Positions 9,292-19,316 of a stretch of 64,000 nt of DNA are shown piece after piece. The stretch's first letter is position 1; each line of letters opens with the position of its first letter. The stretch comes from Chlorobaculum limnaeum. GTDB taxonomy: Bacteria > Bacteroidota > Chlorobiia > Chlorobiales > Chlorobiaceae. The DNA lies in the NCBI RefSeq assembly GCF_001747405.1, contig NZ_CP017305.1, positions 948,001 through 1,012,000 on the forward strand. The letters run 5' to 3'. The position numbers and the translations under genes were made by a program. The notes under the pieces were generated by a model that searched no databases, was not told the DNA's origin, and saw only the letters and a program-made list of their open reading frames with translations.

Positions 9292-9726
9292 ATGAGCAGA
9301 ACAGGAGCAGTCGCGGTTGTTGCGGTAGTGGTGTGCTGTAGTCTGCATGGCTGCACCGGGCAGTCCGGTCAGCAAGCCCGCTCACACAGTTCCGACCTGA
9401 CAGGAGCGATTGTCTCATCTTCCGAAAACACTCTGCCCTCATCGTTCAGGGACATGCCGCCATGGATCGATCTCTATCGTGAAAAAAACCTGGTGAACGT
9501 CGCCAACGTGGATCATGTCGTTATGGTCACCTTTGAAACGCAGGGTAGCCGTGACGAGGTCTATAACCACTATTTCGACAAGTTCAGCAACGAGGAGAAT
9601 TTCTCTTCATTCCGGGCCAACCGGGACATCATCAGTTTTGTCAGGGATGGTTACGGTATCAAAATCACCCTGATCGACTCGACCAGAAATCGCTGGTCAC
9701 TCGAATATCATCGACAGATGATCTGA
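9292..9726 (+). CDS. small lipoprotein of unknown function
   Basis: 144 residues. The start ATG 9292 is preceded by AAGGA eight bases upstream and gives a clean lipoprotein signal, VAVVAVVVCCSLHGC, with the lipobox LHGC and modified Cys21. An upstream ATG at 9200 would add residues that spoil the signal. The mature part has a low-complexity Ser-rich linker, then a compact domain (NVDHVVMVTFETQGSRDEV, and GYGIKITLIDSTRNRWSLE) predicted as alternating strand and helix. I do not recognise the family. It is transcribed alone and ends in its own terminator. Confidence 0.75.
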   Translation: MSRTGAVAVVAVVVCCSLHGCTGQSGQQARSHSSDLTGAIVSSSENTLPSSFRDMPPWIDLYREKNLVNVANVDHVVMVTFETQGSRDEVYNHYFDKFSNEENFSSFRANRDIISFVRDGYGIKITLIDSTRNRWSLEYHRQMI

Positions 9727-9768
9727 ACCCGCAGCCGCCCGATCGCGCCCTTCGCTTATCCTTTCTTC

Positions 9769-9794
9769 GCCGGACTTCCGTTCCGGCTTTTTTT
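9769..9794 (+). terminator. Rho-independent terminator of the lipoprotein gene
   Basis: The stem GCCGGA/TCCGGC with a 7-base loop is followed directly by TTTTTTT, 42 bp past the stop at 9726. Confidence 0.85.
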
Positions 9795-9962
9795 GGCCCT
9801 TCATATTTTTGACGTCCAGTATTTCTCCCTCGTTCCTGCGGCGCGAAAAAAAACGGGACGTGCGCATGATTCGGACGGCAGGCGTCGTCCTATGGTGTGT
9901 AAAAGGATCCCAACCGATGAATTCAAGGCGCCTCGAATCGAAAAGCAAATGAAAGAAACACG

Positions 9963-10472
9963 ATGAAAAAGAAGTTCGTTATGACGGCCCTCATTGCGGG
10001 GCTTTTGGGAAGCGCTGGCACGGTTTTCGCTGCCAGCAACGATCAGCCAGCGCCATGTGCGCGGCCAGGCATCTCCGGGCAGGTCGATGCCCGTGGTTAT
10101 GGCAGGGGTCCGGAGGCCCGGTTCGCGCGTCAGGAAATGATGCAGAACAGAATGAAACAGGCGCTCGATCTGAGCGACAGCCAGCAGGCGAAAATGATGG
10201 AGCTGAGGCGTGGTTTTTACCAGGAGAGTCGTCCGGTCAGGCAAACGATGAAGGATCTGAAACGCGATCTCGCCCTCGAATCGGTGAAGAAATTTCCCGA
10301 CAAGCGCAAGATTGCCAACCTGACCCAGAGAATCGGCCATCAGAGCGTGCGCCTGGCCCAGCTCCAGAGCCGCCACCTGCGTGAGCTCTCTACCGTGCTC
10401 GACGCGCGGCAGATGGACCGCCTGCTTCAGATGAAAGACAATTTTGGCGCCAGGCGCTTCAACAGAGGATAA
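9963..10472 (+). CDS. Spy/CpxP-like periplasmic protein
   Basis: 169 residues with a signal peptide (KKKFVMTALIAGLLGSAG, cleavage after VFA near residue 24). The mature part is strongly helical and basic: RMKQALDLSDSQQAKMMEL, RRGFYQESRPVRQTMKDLK, then IANLTQRIGHQSVRLAQLQ. This is the helix-turn pattern of Spy/CpxP/ZraP-type proteins, periplasmic ATP-independent chaperones or metal-stress sensors. The classic LTxxQ motif appears as LSDSQQ. A role in envelope stress is inferred from the family. The gene stands alone, facing the SDR gene across a shared terminator. Confidence 0.75.
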   Translation: MKKKFVMTALIAGLLGSAGTVFAASNDQPAPCARPGISGQVDARGYGRGPEARFARQEMMQNRMKQALDLSDSQQAKMMELRRGFYQESRPVRQTMKDLKRDLALESVKKFPDKRKIANLTQRIGHQSVRLAQLQSRHLRELSTVLDARQMDRLLQMKDNFGARRFNRG

Positions 10473-10507
10473 GCCGTTTCCAGCAAAGGAGCGGCGAGTA
10501 GAAAAAG

Positions 10508-10536
10508 CCGGGAGTTTCCCCCCTCCCGGTTTTTTC
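10508..10536. terminator. bidirectional terminator
   Basis: CCGGGAG pairs with CTCCCGG and is flanked by AAAAA on the left and TTTTTT on the right, so it works in both directions between the convergent genes ending at 10472 (+) and 10555 (-). Confidence 0.85.
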
Positions 10537-10554
10537 ATTTCTGGCCGTACCGGC

Positions 10555-11265
10555 TCAGTGCGCCTGTCCTGCCGGGCGGATGATGATTTCGCTCACATCC
10601 ACATGCGGCGGCTGCCCGATGGCGAACATCACGGCGCGACCGACATCCTCCGAACGCAGTTCCGGCGCGACCGGTTTCTGCAAACCCTCCCAGAACGGCG
10701 TATCGACGATACCCGGCTCGACCAGCGTGACCCGTACGCCCATTGCGGCCACTTCGTTGCGGATCGCCTGCGCCATGCCGGTGACGCCCCATTTGGTGGC
10801 GGCGTAAAGGTTGCGGATCGAGGTGACGCGACCCAGCACCGAGCCGGTCACGAGGAAATGGCCCTTCGTTTTGACCAGCTCGGGCAGCGTGAGCCGCGCC
10901 GTCGCTGCCGCGCCGAAGAGGTTGGTCAGCACCATGTCGCGCCACTCGTCGGGCTTGTGCTCACCGTCGATAAACGACGACCCTTTCGAAAATCCCGCAT
11001 TGGCGAACACGGCGTCGATCCTCTCGAACCGCTCGATGGTCTTTTGCACCATCGCCTCCTGCTGCTCCCACTCCGCCACGTCGCATTGCACGGCCATTGC
11101 CCGCTCAGCACCAAGCTCCTCTTCGAGCGCCGCGAGCTTCTGTGCCGACCGAGCCGCCACCACGACCCGCCAGCCAGCCGCCACGGCCAGAACCGCCGTC
11201 GCCCGACCGATACCCGTCGAAGCGCCGGTGATGAGAAGAACCTTGCCGTTATCTGAAATACTCAT
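10555..11265 (-). CDS. short-chain dehydrogenase/reductase
   Basis: 236 residues, a normal size for a classical SDR. Cofactor motif TGASTGIG (13-20), NAG in FANAGFSKG, catalytic Ser142 in LVTGSVLGRV, Tyr154 and Lys158 in YAATK, and VEPGIVDTPF. The residue after the second strand (AARS) suggests NADP(H). The substrate is unknown; the best-known close relatives are clavaldehyde-dehydrogenase-like or YdfG-like hydroxyacid enzymes. Transcribed alone, with 85 bp to the res gene stop upstream. Confidence 0.9.
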   Translation of the reverse strand: MSISDNGKVLLITGASTGIGRATAVLAVAAGWRVVVAARSAQKLAALEEELGAERAMAVQCDVAEWEQQEAMVQKTIERFERIDAVFANAGFSKGSSFIDGEHKPDEWRDMVLTNLFGAAATARLTLPELVKTKGHFLVTGSVLGRVTSIRNLYAATKWGVTGMAQAIRNEVAAMGVRVTLVEPGIVDTPFWEGLQKPVAPELRSEDVGRAVMFAIGQPPHVDVSEIIIRPAGQAH

Positions 11266-11350
11266 GGATGTGCGATTTGAATGGTTTCACGAATGTTGGT
11301 GTGGGGCAATATACGATGGGAGTTTTTTTTGGGGAGGAACCGGGATGCGT

Positions 11351-13972
11351 TCATTTCATCAAATCCGGCAGTCGCGTCTTCCATTCGGGGAACAAGACCA
11401 GGTCGCATTCGACGGTCGGGCCGCCTGCGTGGACGAGTTCGAGTTCACCGATGCGCTGGCGAGGCTCTTCGGCGAAGGCGGTGGTCATGAGATTCAGGAC
11501 GGCTTTTTTGTACTCGGTGTCGTCATTTCCGGCGAGGTGGTTGCCCTTCATTTCGAGCACGACGAGTTTGCTCTTGCCTTCGGCTTGCTGCATGGCGAAG
11601 ATGAAGTCGGGATAAACTTTTTCTCGCCGCCAGCCCTGCACGGAGTAGTGGCTTCGGGCGACGTTGCGGTGCCACCAGGTGAGCGCTTTCTGGCTGTCGA
11701 GATAGACGGCGACATCGCGTTCGTCCCTGCTTGAGAAGTCGCCTTTGTAGATGGGGGAGAAGAGGCTCTTTTCGAGTGGGCCGCCGCTCTTGCCGATGAG
11801 CTGATCCGCGCCTTCCGGCTCGAAGGTCTCCGCTGTTTCGGGGAGTTGCCAGTTGCGCCCGTCGGCCCGCAGGCGGAACTGGATGCGCCCTTCGGCGACT
11901 TCGTGGCGGAACAGCGTTTCGGCTCGCTTTGTCCGCAACTCTTCGAGCCACTTGCGCAGCTCTTCGACGATAAGGCCCGAACTCCGCCCGAGCGCCGCGT
12001 CGCTGAACCCCAGCGTCCGAAGCGCCATGAACAGATCGCCAACGATCTCCCGCGCCCACCAGGCATTCGGCACGATGTCCGAAATCATGCGCACGGCGTG
12101 GGCGGTGTCGAACACCAGCCGCTCCTGCGACGCGCCGACCGCTTCCGAGACGATGCGCTCTCCGCCGGAATCGACGAGGCGGATGCGCTGCATCTGCTGT
12201 TCGGCGGCGCTGGCGTTGTCCGGAATTTTCGCGGCGAGCGGCGCGAGGTCGATCTGTTGCCAGTCGATGGCCGAAAGGATGTCCTCCTCGTATCGCAACG
12301 GTCGCGCCTCGTCGCCTTCGACGCGGAGCACCAGCGGCAGGTAGATTTGTGTCCGGGCGAATTGCGGGCGGCGGTACACGGTTCGCGCTCCCGACGACGC
12401 GGAGCTGTCAGTCGTTCTGATCTCTCGCACCAGATCGCTCATACCGTCCTCTTCGAGTCCCTTTTTGATCGCTTCGACCACTTTGGCTGTATCGGCGTGG
12501 TGGGTGATGACGTAGCTTTCGTCGAGCAGCGGCACGCCGGTTTTCTGCGCGCTTGGCTGGCGAAGGATGCGCCCGACGAGCTGGGTCATTGCCGATAGGT
12601 TTGAGCTGGCCGCAAGTGCGCAAAGCACGTAGGCGAAGGGGCAGTCCCACCCCTCTTGCAGCGCCTGTTTGGTGATGATGACGCGGATGCGGTTCAGCGG
12701 ACTGAGCAAATCCTGATTTTCCGGCGCGGCCAGGTCGTTGGTGTCGGCGGTTTTGATGGCGATTTCGGCTTCGTCAAGCCCGGCGGTGTTGGTAAGCCAC
12801 TCCCTGACGTCGAGCGCGTGGATGTGCGCTCCGTCGCGCTGGTCGTTGCCGGTGCGCTCGACCTGAGCGAGCAGGATCGGGCGGATGTAGCGCCCCGTGT
12901 CGGCCTGAAGCGTGCGGGCTGCCGCGTCGAGCTCGCGCAATCTGCCGAGCGCTGCCGTGAGCGTGGCGTGCCAGTCGGAGCCGCTTCGTGGATCGAGGTT
13001 GAGCGGCATTTTTATCATGCCCTCCCGGTCGAGGTCGATGCCCTGCACCTCGACGAGCACGTTGGAGTATCGCGCCGGCTTCGGATTCTTGCCGGTCGTG
13101 GGCGCGACATCTTTCGGCGTGGCGGTCAGCTCCAGCACAAAGCAGGGATTGAATCCGTAAAGCGTCGCGAAGGCGAGTTCCGAAACGGCTTTGTGCCCCT
13201 CGTCCATCACCACGACGGGACGGATGAGGCGCAGCGCGTTGCCGAGCGAATCCTTGATCTGTCGCCACGGGTAGGCCGAGTCGCCAAGGTCGTAGCAGTC
13301 GAGGTTTGGCGTCCTCTCAAGCGCCGCTTCGTGCGCCTCCTGATCGCCTTCGGGCGGAAAGAAGCCGTGCACGTCGCCACGGTCGCGGAACATCTTCAGC
13401 GAATCCCTGTTCTCGCGGTTGCCGGACTGGAGCATCAGCAACATCACGCAGAGATGGCTTTCAACGTCGCGGGCGTCGAGCTGGTCGCTCTTTTCGAGGA
13501 TGCGCACCGCGTTGCCCGAAAGCACGTCGAGCATCTGGCGGTAGGGGTGCTGCCGGTCGGTGAGCTGGCGCTTGGTCTGCGCGTAGATCGCCTCGTTCGG
13601 TACGATCCAGAGTACGAATTTTCTGTTCTGACCAAGATAGCGTCCGAAGATTTTCGAGAGCGCCGCCACGGCGAGAAAGGTTTTGCCGCCGCCGGTCGGC
13701 ACTTTGAAGACGATGTTCGGCACGGGCCGATTGAGTCCGTCGAGACGCGGCGAAAACGGAATCTGCTGTCGGGAGAGGGGCAAATTGCCCGCCTTGCGCA
13801 TCGCCTCCCAGGTATTGGCAGTGAAGTCGGGCGCGGTGAGTCCGAGAGCCGGATGTTCTGCGGCGACGCGGGCGATGTCGTCCGAGCGCTTTTTCTGCGC
13901 GGCAAGCTCCGTCAGGTAGTCGTCGAGCCGGGCGAGCACGCGGCCCTGGTAGTCGAGTTCACGTAACGCCAT
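11351..13972 (-). CDS. res: type III restriction endonuclease subunit Res
   Basis: 873 residues. The N-terminal superfamily 2 helicase part has Walker A VPTGGGKT (91-98), the DExH box as DEGH (257-260), a TATPKD motif and a C-terminal helicase half with QEGWDCPF and QLVGRILRQP. A PD-(D/E)xK nuclease follows: PDFIF at 788 and VVLEMKG at 805-810. Res acts with Mod to cut DNA after ATP-driven translocation between head-to-head unmethylated sites. It starts 4 bp after mod ends, so both are one operon. All motifs are present, so activity is likely. Confidence 0.95.
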   Translation of the reverse strand: MALRELDYQGRVLARLDDYLTELAAQKKRSDDIARVAAEHPALGLTAPDFTANTWEAMRKAGNLPLSRQQIPFSPRLDGLNRPVPNIVFKVPTGGGKTFLAVAALSKIFGRYLGQNRKFVLWIVPNEAIYAQTKRQLTDRQHPYRQMLDVLSGNAVRILEKSDQLDARDVESHLCVMLLMLQSGNRENRDSLKMFRDRGDVHGFFPPEGDQEAHEAALERTPNLDCYDLGDSAYPWRQIKDSLGNALRLIRPVVVMDEGHKAVSELAFATLYGFNPCFVLELTATPKDVAPTTGKNPKPARYSNVLVEVQGIDLDREGMIKMPLNLDPRSGSDWHATLTAALGRLRELDAAARTLQADTGRYIRPILLAQVERTGNDQRDGAHIHALDVREWLTNTAGLDEAEIAIKTADTNDLAAPENQDLLSPLNRIRVIITKQALQEGWDCPFAYVLCALAASSNLSAMTQLVGRILRQPSAQKTGVPLLDESYVITHHADTAKVVEAIKKGLEEDGMSDLVREIRTTDSSASSGARTVYRRPQFARTQIYLPLVLRVEGDEARPLRYEEDILSAIDWQQIDLAPLAAKIPDNASAAEQQMQRIRLVDSGGERIVSEAVGASQERLVFDTAHAVRMISDIVPNAWWAREIVGDLFMALRTLGFSDAALGRSSGLIVEELRKWLEELRTKRAETLFRHEVAEGRIQFRLRADGRNWQLPETAETFEPEGADQLIGKSGGPLEKSLFSPIYKGDFSSRDERDVAVYLDSQKALTWWHRNVARSHYSVQGWRREKVYPDFIFAMQQAEGKSKLVVLEMKGNHLAGNDDTEYKKAVLNLMTTAFAEEPRQRIGELELVHAGGPTVECDLVLFPEWKTRLPDLMK

Positions 13973-13976
13973 GCGG

Positions 13977-15821
13977 TCAGCTCCTTTCGATTCGGTAGAG
14001 CGCCCACGGCAGCGGCGCGAACTCTACAGGCACCAGCTCTTCGTCGAGCACTTTTTGCGACACGAACCTGGCCGGGGCGAAGACGAGGTGGCGCTTGCCC
14101 GCCGGTTTGGAGGCGGCGAGTTCCCGCGCTTTGGTGAGCGTCAACGCCGAGTCGCGCGATTTGAGGAAGCCGAGGTCGGGCTTGTAGATGAGCCAGACGT
14201 GGAACGCCGACGACTCGCCGAGGTAGCCGCAGCCGTCTTCGCGTTCGATGATCGCCGCCGGGTCGAGCGCTTCGCTGGTGGCCATGTGGAAGAGCAGCGC
14301 GCCCAACTGGTCGAAGCCGGGCAGGTTCTCGCCGGTGAGCATCCGCTCCAGATCGACCGCTTCGCCGAGGGTGCAGTAGGTGAAGCCGCCGCCAAGCCCT
14401 TCGACCCGTTCGGTGACGCTGGTGACGCCTTCGACGAGCAGCTCGCCGTCTTTGACTTTTTTCTCGATTTTGCTGAAGCGGTGGGTTTCGAGGTTCTCGA
14501 TGCCCGCGATGTCGTGCAGCAGCTTGTCGGCTTTTTTGAGGTCGGTGAAGGTGAGCGATTTCTTCAGCAGCTCCTCGCGTTGCGTGCCTTTAAAACTATA
14601 GCCGCCAATCACCCGCCGCACGCGCTCCGCCGTCAGGCTGTCGGCATACTCCTCGCACTCGACGAGAATGAACCTCCGCTCGCCCCCATCCCGCGCATTC
14701 GCCGCCAGCACCGCATGAGCCGTCGTCCCCGAACCGGCGAAGGAGTCGAGGATGATTGAGTTTGGTGAGGTTGATAACGCCAATATTCGTGATAAAAGCT
14801 CTACTGGTTTTGGCGTTGGAAATGGAGAATCACCTCCAAATATCATCTTAAGTATGCTGGTCGCATCTCTCGAACTGCCCACCTGATCCGCAAACCATAA
14901 TGTTTCTGGAGCTCTTTTGTCCTGCTCGGATAGATAGATTTTTCGGAGTATTCTGGTTTCATTCTCTACAAAAATAACCTCGCCAGCATCTATTTTTTTC
15001 TGCATCGTTTCCCTGCTCCAACGCCAGCCATTTGGTGGCGGTTGAATAGCCTTTCCTGATGGCGAAATCAGTTCATATCGAAGATTAGGGCGGAATAAGG
15101 AATTCTTTACATCACCAGAGCGCCAAGAACCCTTCGGATCATTGTCAGGATTGGAGTAGTTGACATTATCCTCCTCAGTCCTTTCAAGTCCATCAAAAGA
15201 AAAATCAGACTTTCCGTAAACCAAGATATGGTTGTGATGAACAGAGAAGGTGTTTGTATAACCTTTTCCCTGAACACTGTGTTGCCAGACAATATTTGCG
15301 ATAAAATTATCCTCCCCGAAAATCTCGTCGAGCATCATTCGGGCGTGGTGAACTTCGTTGTCGTCGAGGGTGATCCAGATGCTTCCGGCTTCGCCGAGCA
15401 GTTCGTGCAACAGGCGCAGGCGGGGCCACATCATGGCGCACCATTTGTCGTGACGGAGGCCGTCCTCGATGCCGACGGGGTTTTCGCTCAGCCACTGCTG
15501 CATCATCGGGCTGTTGACGTTGTCGTTGTAGCACCACCCCTCGTTGCCCGTGTTGTACGGCGGATCGATGAAGATGCAATCGACCTTGCCCGCATACATC
15601 GGCAAGAGCGACTTCAGCGCGTGCAGATTGTCGCCGTGCAACACGAGGTTGCCATCGAGCCGGGCGTCGCCGACCGACTTAGAAGCGTCCGGAATCAGCG
15701 GGCGGTGGGGTACGGCAAGGTGGTGGTTGAAAACAAACTCCTTGCCCTTGAAGCTCAGTTCTGGCATGACACGATGGATTTTCTGGGGGTTGTGGCCGGA
15801 CACGCCGGTTTTTCCAGCCAC
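13977..15821 (-). CDS. mod: type III DNA methyltransferase subunit Mod
   Basis: 614 residues if started at GTG 15821; ATG 15767 (MPELSFKGKEF) is an equally good start, and neither has a clear ribosome site. The catalytic motif DPPYNTG (86-92) precedes FAGSGTT (361-367), the order of beta-class N6-adenine methyltransferases. The target-recognition region lies between them, at residues about 175-355. That stretch (14757-15300) is visibly AT-richer than both flanks, suggesting a swapped specificity module. Mod methylates the recognition site and guides Res, whose gene follows directly. Confidence 0.94.
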   Translation of the reverse strand: MAGKTGVSGHNPQKIHRVMPELSFKGKEFVFNHHLAVPHRPLIPDASKSVGDARLDGNLVLHGDNLHALKSLLPMYAGKVDCIFIDPPYNTGNEGWCYNDNVNSPMMQQWLSENPVGIEDGLRHDKWCAMMWPRLRLLHELLGEAGSIWITLDDNEVHHARMMLDEIFGEDNFIANIVWQHSVQGKGYTNTFSVHHNHILVYGKSDFSFDGLERTEEDNVNYSNPDNDPKGSWRSGDVKNSLFRPNLRYELISPSGKAIQPPPNGWRWSRETMQKKIDAGEVIFVENETRILRKIYLSEQDKRAPETLWFADQVGSSRDATSILKMIFGGDSPFPTPKPVELLSRILALSTSPNSIILDSFAGSGTTAHAVLAANARDGGERRFILVECEEYADSLTAERVRRVIGGYSFKGTQREELLKKSLTFTDLKKADKLLHDIAGIENLETHRFSKIEKKVKDGELLVEGVTSVTERVEGLGGGFTYCTLGEAVDLERMLTGENLPGFDQLGALLFHMATSEALDPAAIIEREDGCGYLGESSAFHVWLIYKPDLGFLKSRDSALTLTKARELAASKPAGKRHLVFAPARFVSQKVLDEELVPVEFAPLPWALYRIERS

Positions 15822-15895
15822 AAATATAGGAAAACATTCGCGATACGCCGGGGATTACTCAAGAGCTTCGTCTGCCAATTTCCCCCCTTCTCTCC

Positions 15896-18800
15896 TCATT
15901 CCGGCGTGAGCATTTGCTTGACGAGTCTGGTCAGATCGCTGATGGTGAACGGCTTTTGCAGCAGGATTGTCTTATCCGGAATCCGCTCCGGCGTTGCGGA
16001 GAGGGTGGTCGCATAGCCAGACATGAAAATGAACGGCAATTCGGGGCGGCTTGCCCGTAACGTGTGGCCGAAGTCGATGCCGTTCAGGCCGGGCAGCATA
16101 ATGTCGGTCAGCAAGAGGTCGATGCTGGAAAGCTCCGCCGGAGCGAGCTGGAGCGCCTTTTCAGCGTCGCAGACTGTCAGGACGCGGTATCCCTCCTCTT
16201 CGAGAATCTCCCTGACAAGGTTGAGCAATTGCGGCTCGTCTTCGACCACGAGAATGCGTCGCGCGACCTCTCCGGCAGGAGGGACATTCACGAGCTCTTC
16301 GTTCGCCAGTGGTTCCGCTTTGTGCACCGGCAGCAGGATGTCGAATATCGCCCCTTTGCCCGGTTCGCTCTGGCACTCGATGCTGCCGCCGTTCTGCTTC
16401 ACGATGCCATAGACGGTAGCAAGCCCCAGGCCGGTTCCCTTGCCGTGCGCCTTGGTGGTGTAGAACGGCTCGAAGATGTGCGGCAGGCTCGCGGTGTCGA
16501 TGCCTGTGCCCGTGTCGGCAATCGAGAGCACGACGTACTCTCCGGTGGGCAGGCCGGATTTGTTGCCAGTCGAGGATGCGCCAAGCTGAACCGTGCGGCT
16601 TGAAAGCGTGATCGTACCTTCATCGGCGATGGAGTCACGGGCGTTGACGACAAGGTTGGTGACGATCTGAAACAGTTGGCCGGAGTCGATGAACACCTGC
16701 GCCGGAGAGGATTCGAGACGCTGTTCGAGACGGATGTTTTTACGCAGCAGTTGCCGCAGCATGGGCAAGAGCTTTTCGAACTCCGTGTCGGCGCAAAGGG
16801 CGCTCGGCTCCATTTTCTGCTGCCGGGCAAATCCGAGTAACTGCTGCACGATGCGGGTCGAACGCTTCGCCGCATGTTCGATGGCCGCAAGCTTTTCGAG
16901 AGATTCCGGATTTGTTTTGGGATTTGACCTCAGCAGCTCGGTGTTGCCGAGAATGATCGCCAGAATGTTGTTGAAATCATGGGCGATTCCTCCGGCCAGA
17001 CGCCCGAGCAGCTCCATTTTCTGCGATTGCTGAAGCTGCTCCTGAAGGTGTTCCCGCTCCTCGTTCTCGCGTTTGCGATCGCGGATGTCGATCGATGTGC
17101 CGATATAGCCGACGACCTCTCCCGATTCGTCGCGTTGCGGTATGCCGCGCGTTGCGAGCCAGAGATACGAACCGTTGGCGCAGCAGATGCGGTGTTCCAT
17201 ATCGACGATATCCTTTCCCGCGCGGCTGGTCTCCGTTGCCGTTTCGATGACCCTTTCGCGGTCTTCGGGATGTATCAGATCGACAAAGAATGCGAACGAA
17301 CCCGTGTTGCCGTTTGCATGATGGCCGGTCATGGCCCAGAACTCTTCGGAGCAGAAAATCGTGTTTGATTTCAGATCCCATGTCCAGACTCCGGCGCGTG
17401 TAGCGGCAAGAGCCTGCTTCAATTGCTGCCGGTTCTTTTCGAGTTCGATTTCGGCAAGCTTTTGCGCGGTGATGTCGGTGGTGATGCCGAGTACACGGTC
17501 GATGTTGCCATCGGCGTCGAGCTGATGGGCGCCGCGAATTGAAATCCAGCGAATGTCGCCGTCTGCGCGGCGGAGGCGGCACTCCAGCTCCAGCGGCGCT
17601 CGCTGCCCGATCGCTTCGCGCAAGTGGCGCTCGATTCTCGCGTGATCTTCCGGAAAGAGGTGATGAGCGAGCACTTTGTCATAATTCCAGTCGTGAGGGA
17701 TCGAATCGTAACCAAGAATTCGCGCCTGTTCGATGGAAACGGTGACAGACATGCTTTTCAGATCAAGAGACCACACCCCGATATGGCTGTTTTCAAGGGC
17801 GAACTCCACTTCGGCCTTGTACTTTTTCAGCTCGGATTCTTGCTCTTTCCGTTCGGTAATATCCCGCGTGACTCCCATGAGCCGCGTAACCTTGCCCTGC
17901 CGATCCCGAATCACGGTACCGGCTTCCCACAACCAGCGAATCCGGCCGTCGTTTCCGCGAATGCGGTACTCCGAGTTCCAGTGGTTGAGTTTGGTCAGTA
18001 TGTCATGGTAATTCCGTTCGATAGAGGCTCGATCCTCTGGCAAGACATGCGCCAGGAAGTGCTCGTAATTCCATTCCGGCAAAGGCGCGTCGTAACCGAA
18101 AATGTGGCTGTGCTCAAGAGAGTGGCGGGAGATTCCTTTCAGGAAATCATGATCCCACACGCCGATGTGGCAGCTTTCGAGCGTGAAATCCCATTGCTGC
18201 ACGATCTGCCGGTAGCGTTGTTCGGCCTCCCTGTTTTCCGTGACATCTTGTATCATGCCGCTCCACGGGGCCGGCGTACCAGTCTCGTCGACTTGCGTTT
18301 TCCAGATGGTGGAGAGCCAGCGTATGGAGCCGTCCGGCCTGCAAATCCGGAATTCGAGATGCCATGGAGTTGGTGATGAGGCGTTGTGCGCCTGCCCGAC
18401 AATTTCAATACACTGTGACCGTTCATCATTGGCGATTCGCGACAGAATATCTCCAGAGGTCAAATCTGGCGGCACAAAATCATAGCCGTCAAGCCGGGAA
18501 TGTTCAGAATTGCGTATTACTGCGCCGTTATGATGATCCTTGCGCAATATCGCCGCCCAGACATTTTCGAGCGCGGCATTGTTGCGGGCAAGGAGTTCCG
18601 CACTGGCCTGTTCCGCCCGTTTTTTTTCGGTTATGTTGCGTGAAATGACAAACAGTTTCGTGATGGAGCCGTTTTCCTCATTGATCGGATAGAGGTCGTA
18701 GCTCAACACTTTTCCATTCAGATCATCCTCGAACGTCAGCGTCGAGCCGGTGCGCAGCGCCTCCTGGATTTGCAGTTTACGACGCGCTCCGCTGCCTTTC

Positions 18801-19054
18801 GGGAAGCTGCCGCAGGTCTCGATCAGCTCGCAGATGCTTGCGCCGATGCACTCCCGGAGCGTTTTGCCGAACAGCTCCGCCACCTTGATGTTGGCGTCGA
18901 GCACGATTCCTTCAGGGTCGATGATGTAGACCGGTTCGGGAAAGGCTTTGAACAGCTCGCATACCGGCCCTGAAGCCGGTTTGGCCACATCGTTGGCGCG
19001 ATGATTTTTTCGGTCACTCATGGGGTCATACGGTTTGGTTCCGGTGGAGGTCAT
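15896..19054 (-). CDS. multi-PAS hybrid sensor histidine kinase
   Basis: 1052 residues with no membrane segment, so probably cytosolic. Five PAS domains with PAC ends (residues about 30-145, 160-280, 285-405, 410-535, 540-665; each ends in a D-I/V-T-like segment), a HisKA domain with His692 in GGIAHDFNNILAI, a HATPase with GTGIDTASLPHIFEPFYTT and GKGTGLGLATVYGIVKQNG, and a C-terminal receiver (VVEDEPQLL, phospho-site in LLLTDIMLPGLNG, Lys in LQKPF). This HDFNN kinase class often signals through the fused receiver. Signal and output are unknown. A start at 19021 (MSDRKNH) is possible. Confidence 0.92.
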   Translation of the reverse strand: MTSTGTKPYDPMSDRKNHRANDVAKPASGPVCELFKAFPEPVYIIDPEGIVLDANIKVAELFGKTLRECIGASICELIETCGSFPKGSGARRKLQIQEALRTGSTLTFEDDLNGKVLSYDLYPINEENGSITKLFVISRNITEKKRAEQASAELLARNNAALENVWAAILRKDHHNGAVIRNSEHSRLDGYDFVPPDLTSGDILSRIANDERSQCIEIVGQAHNASSPTPWHLEFRICRPDGSIRWLSTIWKTQVDETGTPAPWSGMIQDVTENREAEQRYRQIVQQWDFTLESCHIGVWDHDFLKGISRHSLEHSHIFGYDAPLPEWNYEHFLAHVLPEDRASIERNYHDILTKLNHWNSEYRIRGNDGRIRWLWEAGTVIRDRQGKVTRLMGVTRDITERKEQESELKKYKAEVEFALENSHIGVWSLDLKSMSVTVSIEQARILGYDSIPHDWNYDKVLAHHLFPEDHARIERHLREAIGQRAPLELECRLRRADGDIRWISIRGAHQLDADGNIDRVLGITTDITAQKLAEIELEKNRQQLKQALAATRAGVWTWDLKSNTIFCSEEFWAMTGHHANGNTGSFAFFVDLIHPEDRERVIETATETSRAGKDIVDMEHRICCANGSYLWLATRGIPQRDESGEVVGYIGTSIDIRDRKRENEEREHLQEQLQQSQKMELLGRLAGGIAHDFNNILAIILGNTELLRSNPKTNPESLEKLAAIEHAAKRSTRIVQQLLGFARQQKMEPSALCADTEFEKLLPMLRQLLRKNIRLEQRLESSPAQVFIDSGQLFQIVTNLVVNARDSIADEGTITLSSRTVQLGASSTGNKSGLPTGEYVVLSIADTGTGIDTASLPHIFEPFYTTKAHGKGTGLGLATVYGIVKQNGGSIECQSEPGKGAIFDILLPVHKAEPLANEELVNVPPAGEVARRILVVEDEPQLLNLVREILEEEGYRVLTVCDAEKALQLAPAELSSIDLLLTDIMLPGLNGIDFGHTLRASRPELPFIFMSGYATTLSATPERIPDKTILLQKPFTISDLTRLVKQMLTPE

Positions 19055-19176
19055 CTCGCCAGAGCGATCGACAAGAAGTGGCGTAATATGTCACCTGAAC
19101 TGAGCCATGGTGAGTCTCTATGTTACGCTCAAAAAGTAAATATACGGCTTTGCTGTGATTTTTCAGCGGTATCTGA

Positions 19177-19316
19177 AGGGTCTCTTGAAAATCTGCTGTG
19201 CCCCCGATTGCTGCGCCGGGTTGAGATTGAAACCCTCATGAACGCTGTGCAAACACCGGTTTCTGCGCTCCAGCCGCCTGGCGTTCGGGACGCTGTTATG
19301 TTGTATAACTTTTGAC
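19177..19316. repeat. MITE-like repeat, decayed copy
   Basis: This spacer holds TCTCTTGAAAATCTG, GATTGCTGCGC, AAACCCTCATGAACGCTGTG, GGTTTCTGCGCTCC and CAGCCGCCTGGC, which match in order the better-kept copy at 21774-21915. The terminal repeats have decayed. The rest of the 350-bp gap between the kinase and the small membrane gene has no gene. Confidence 0.65.
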
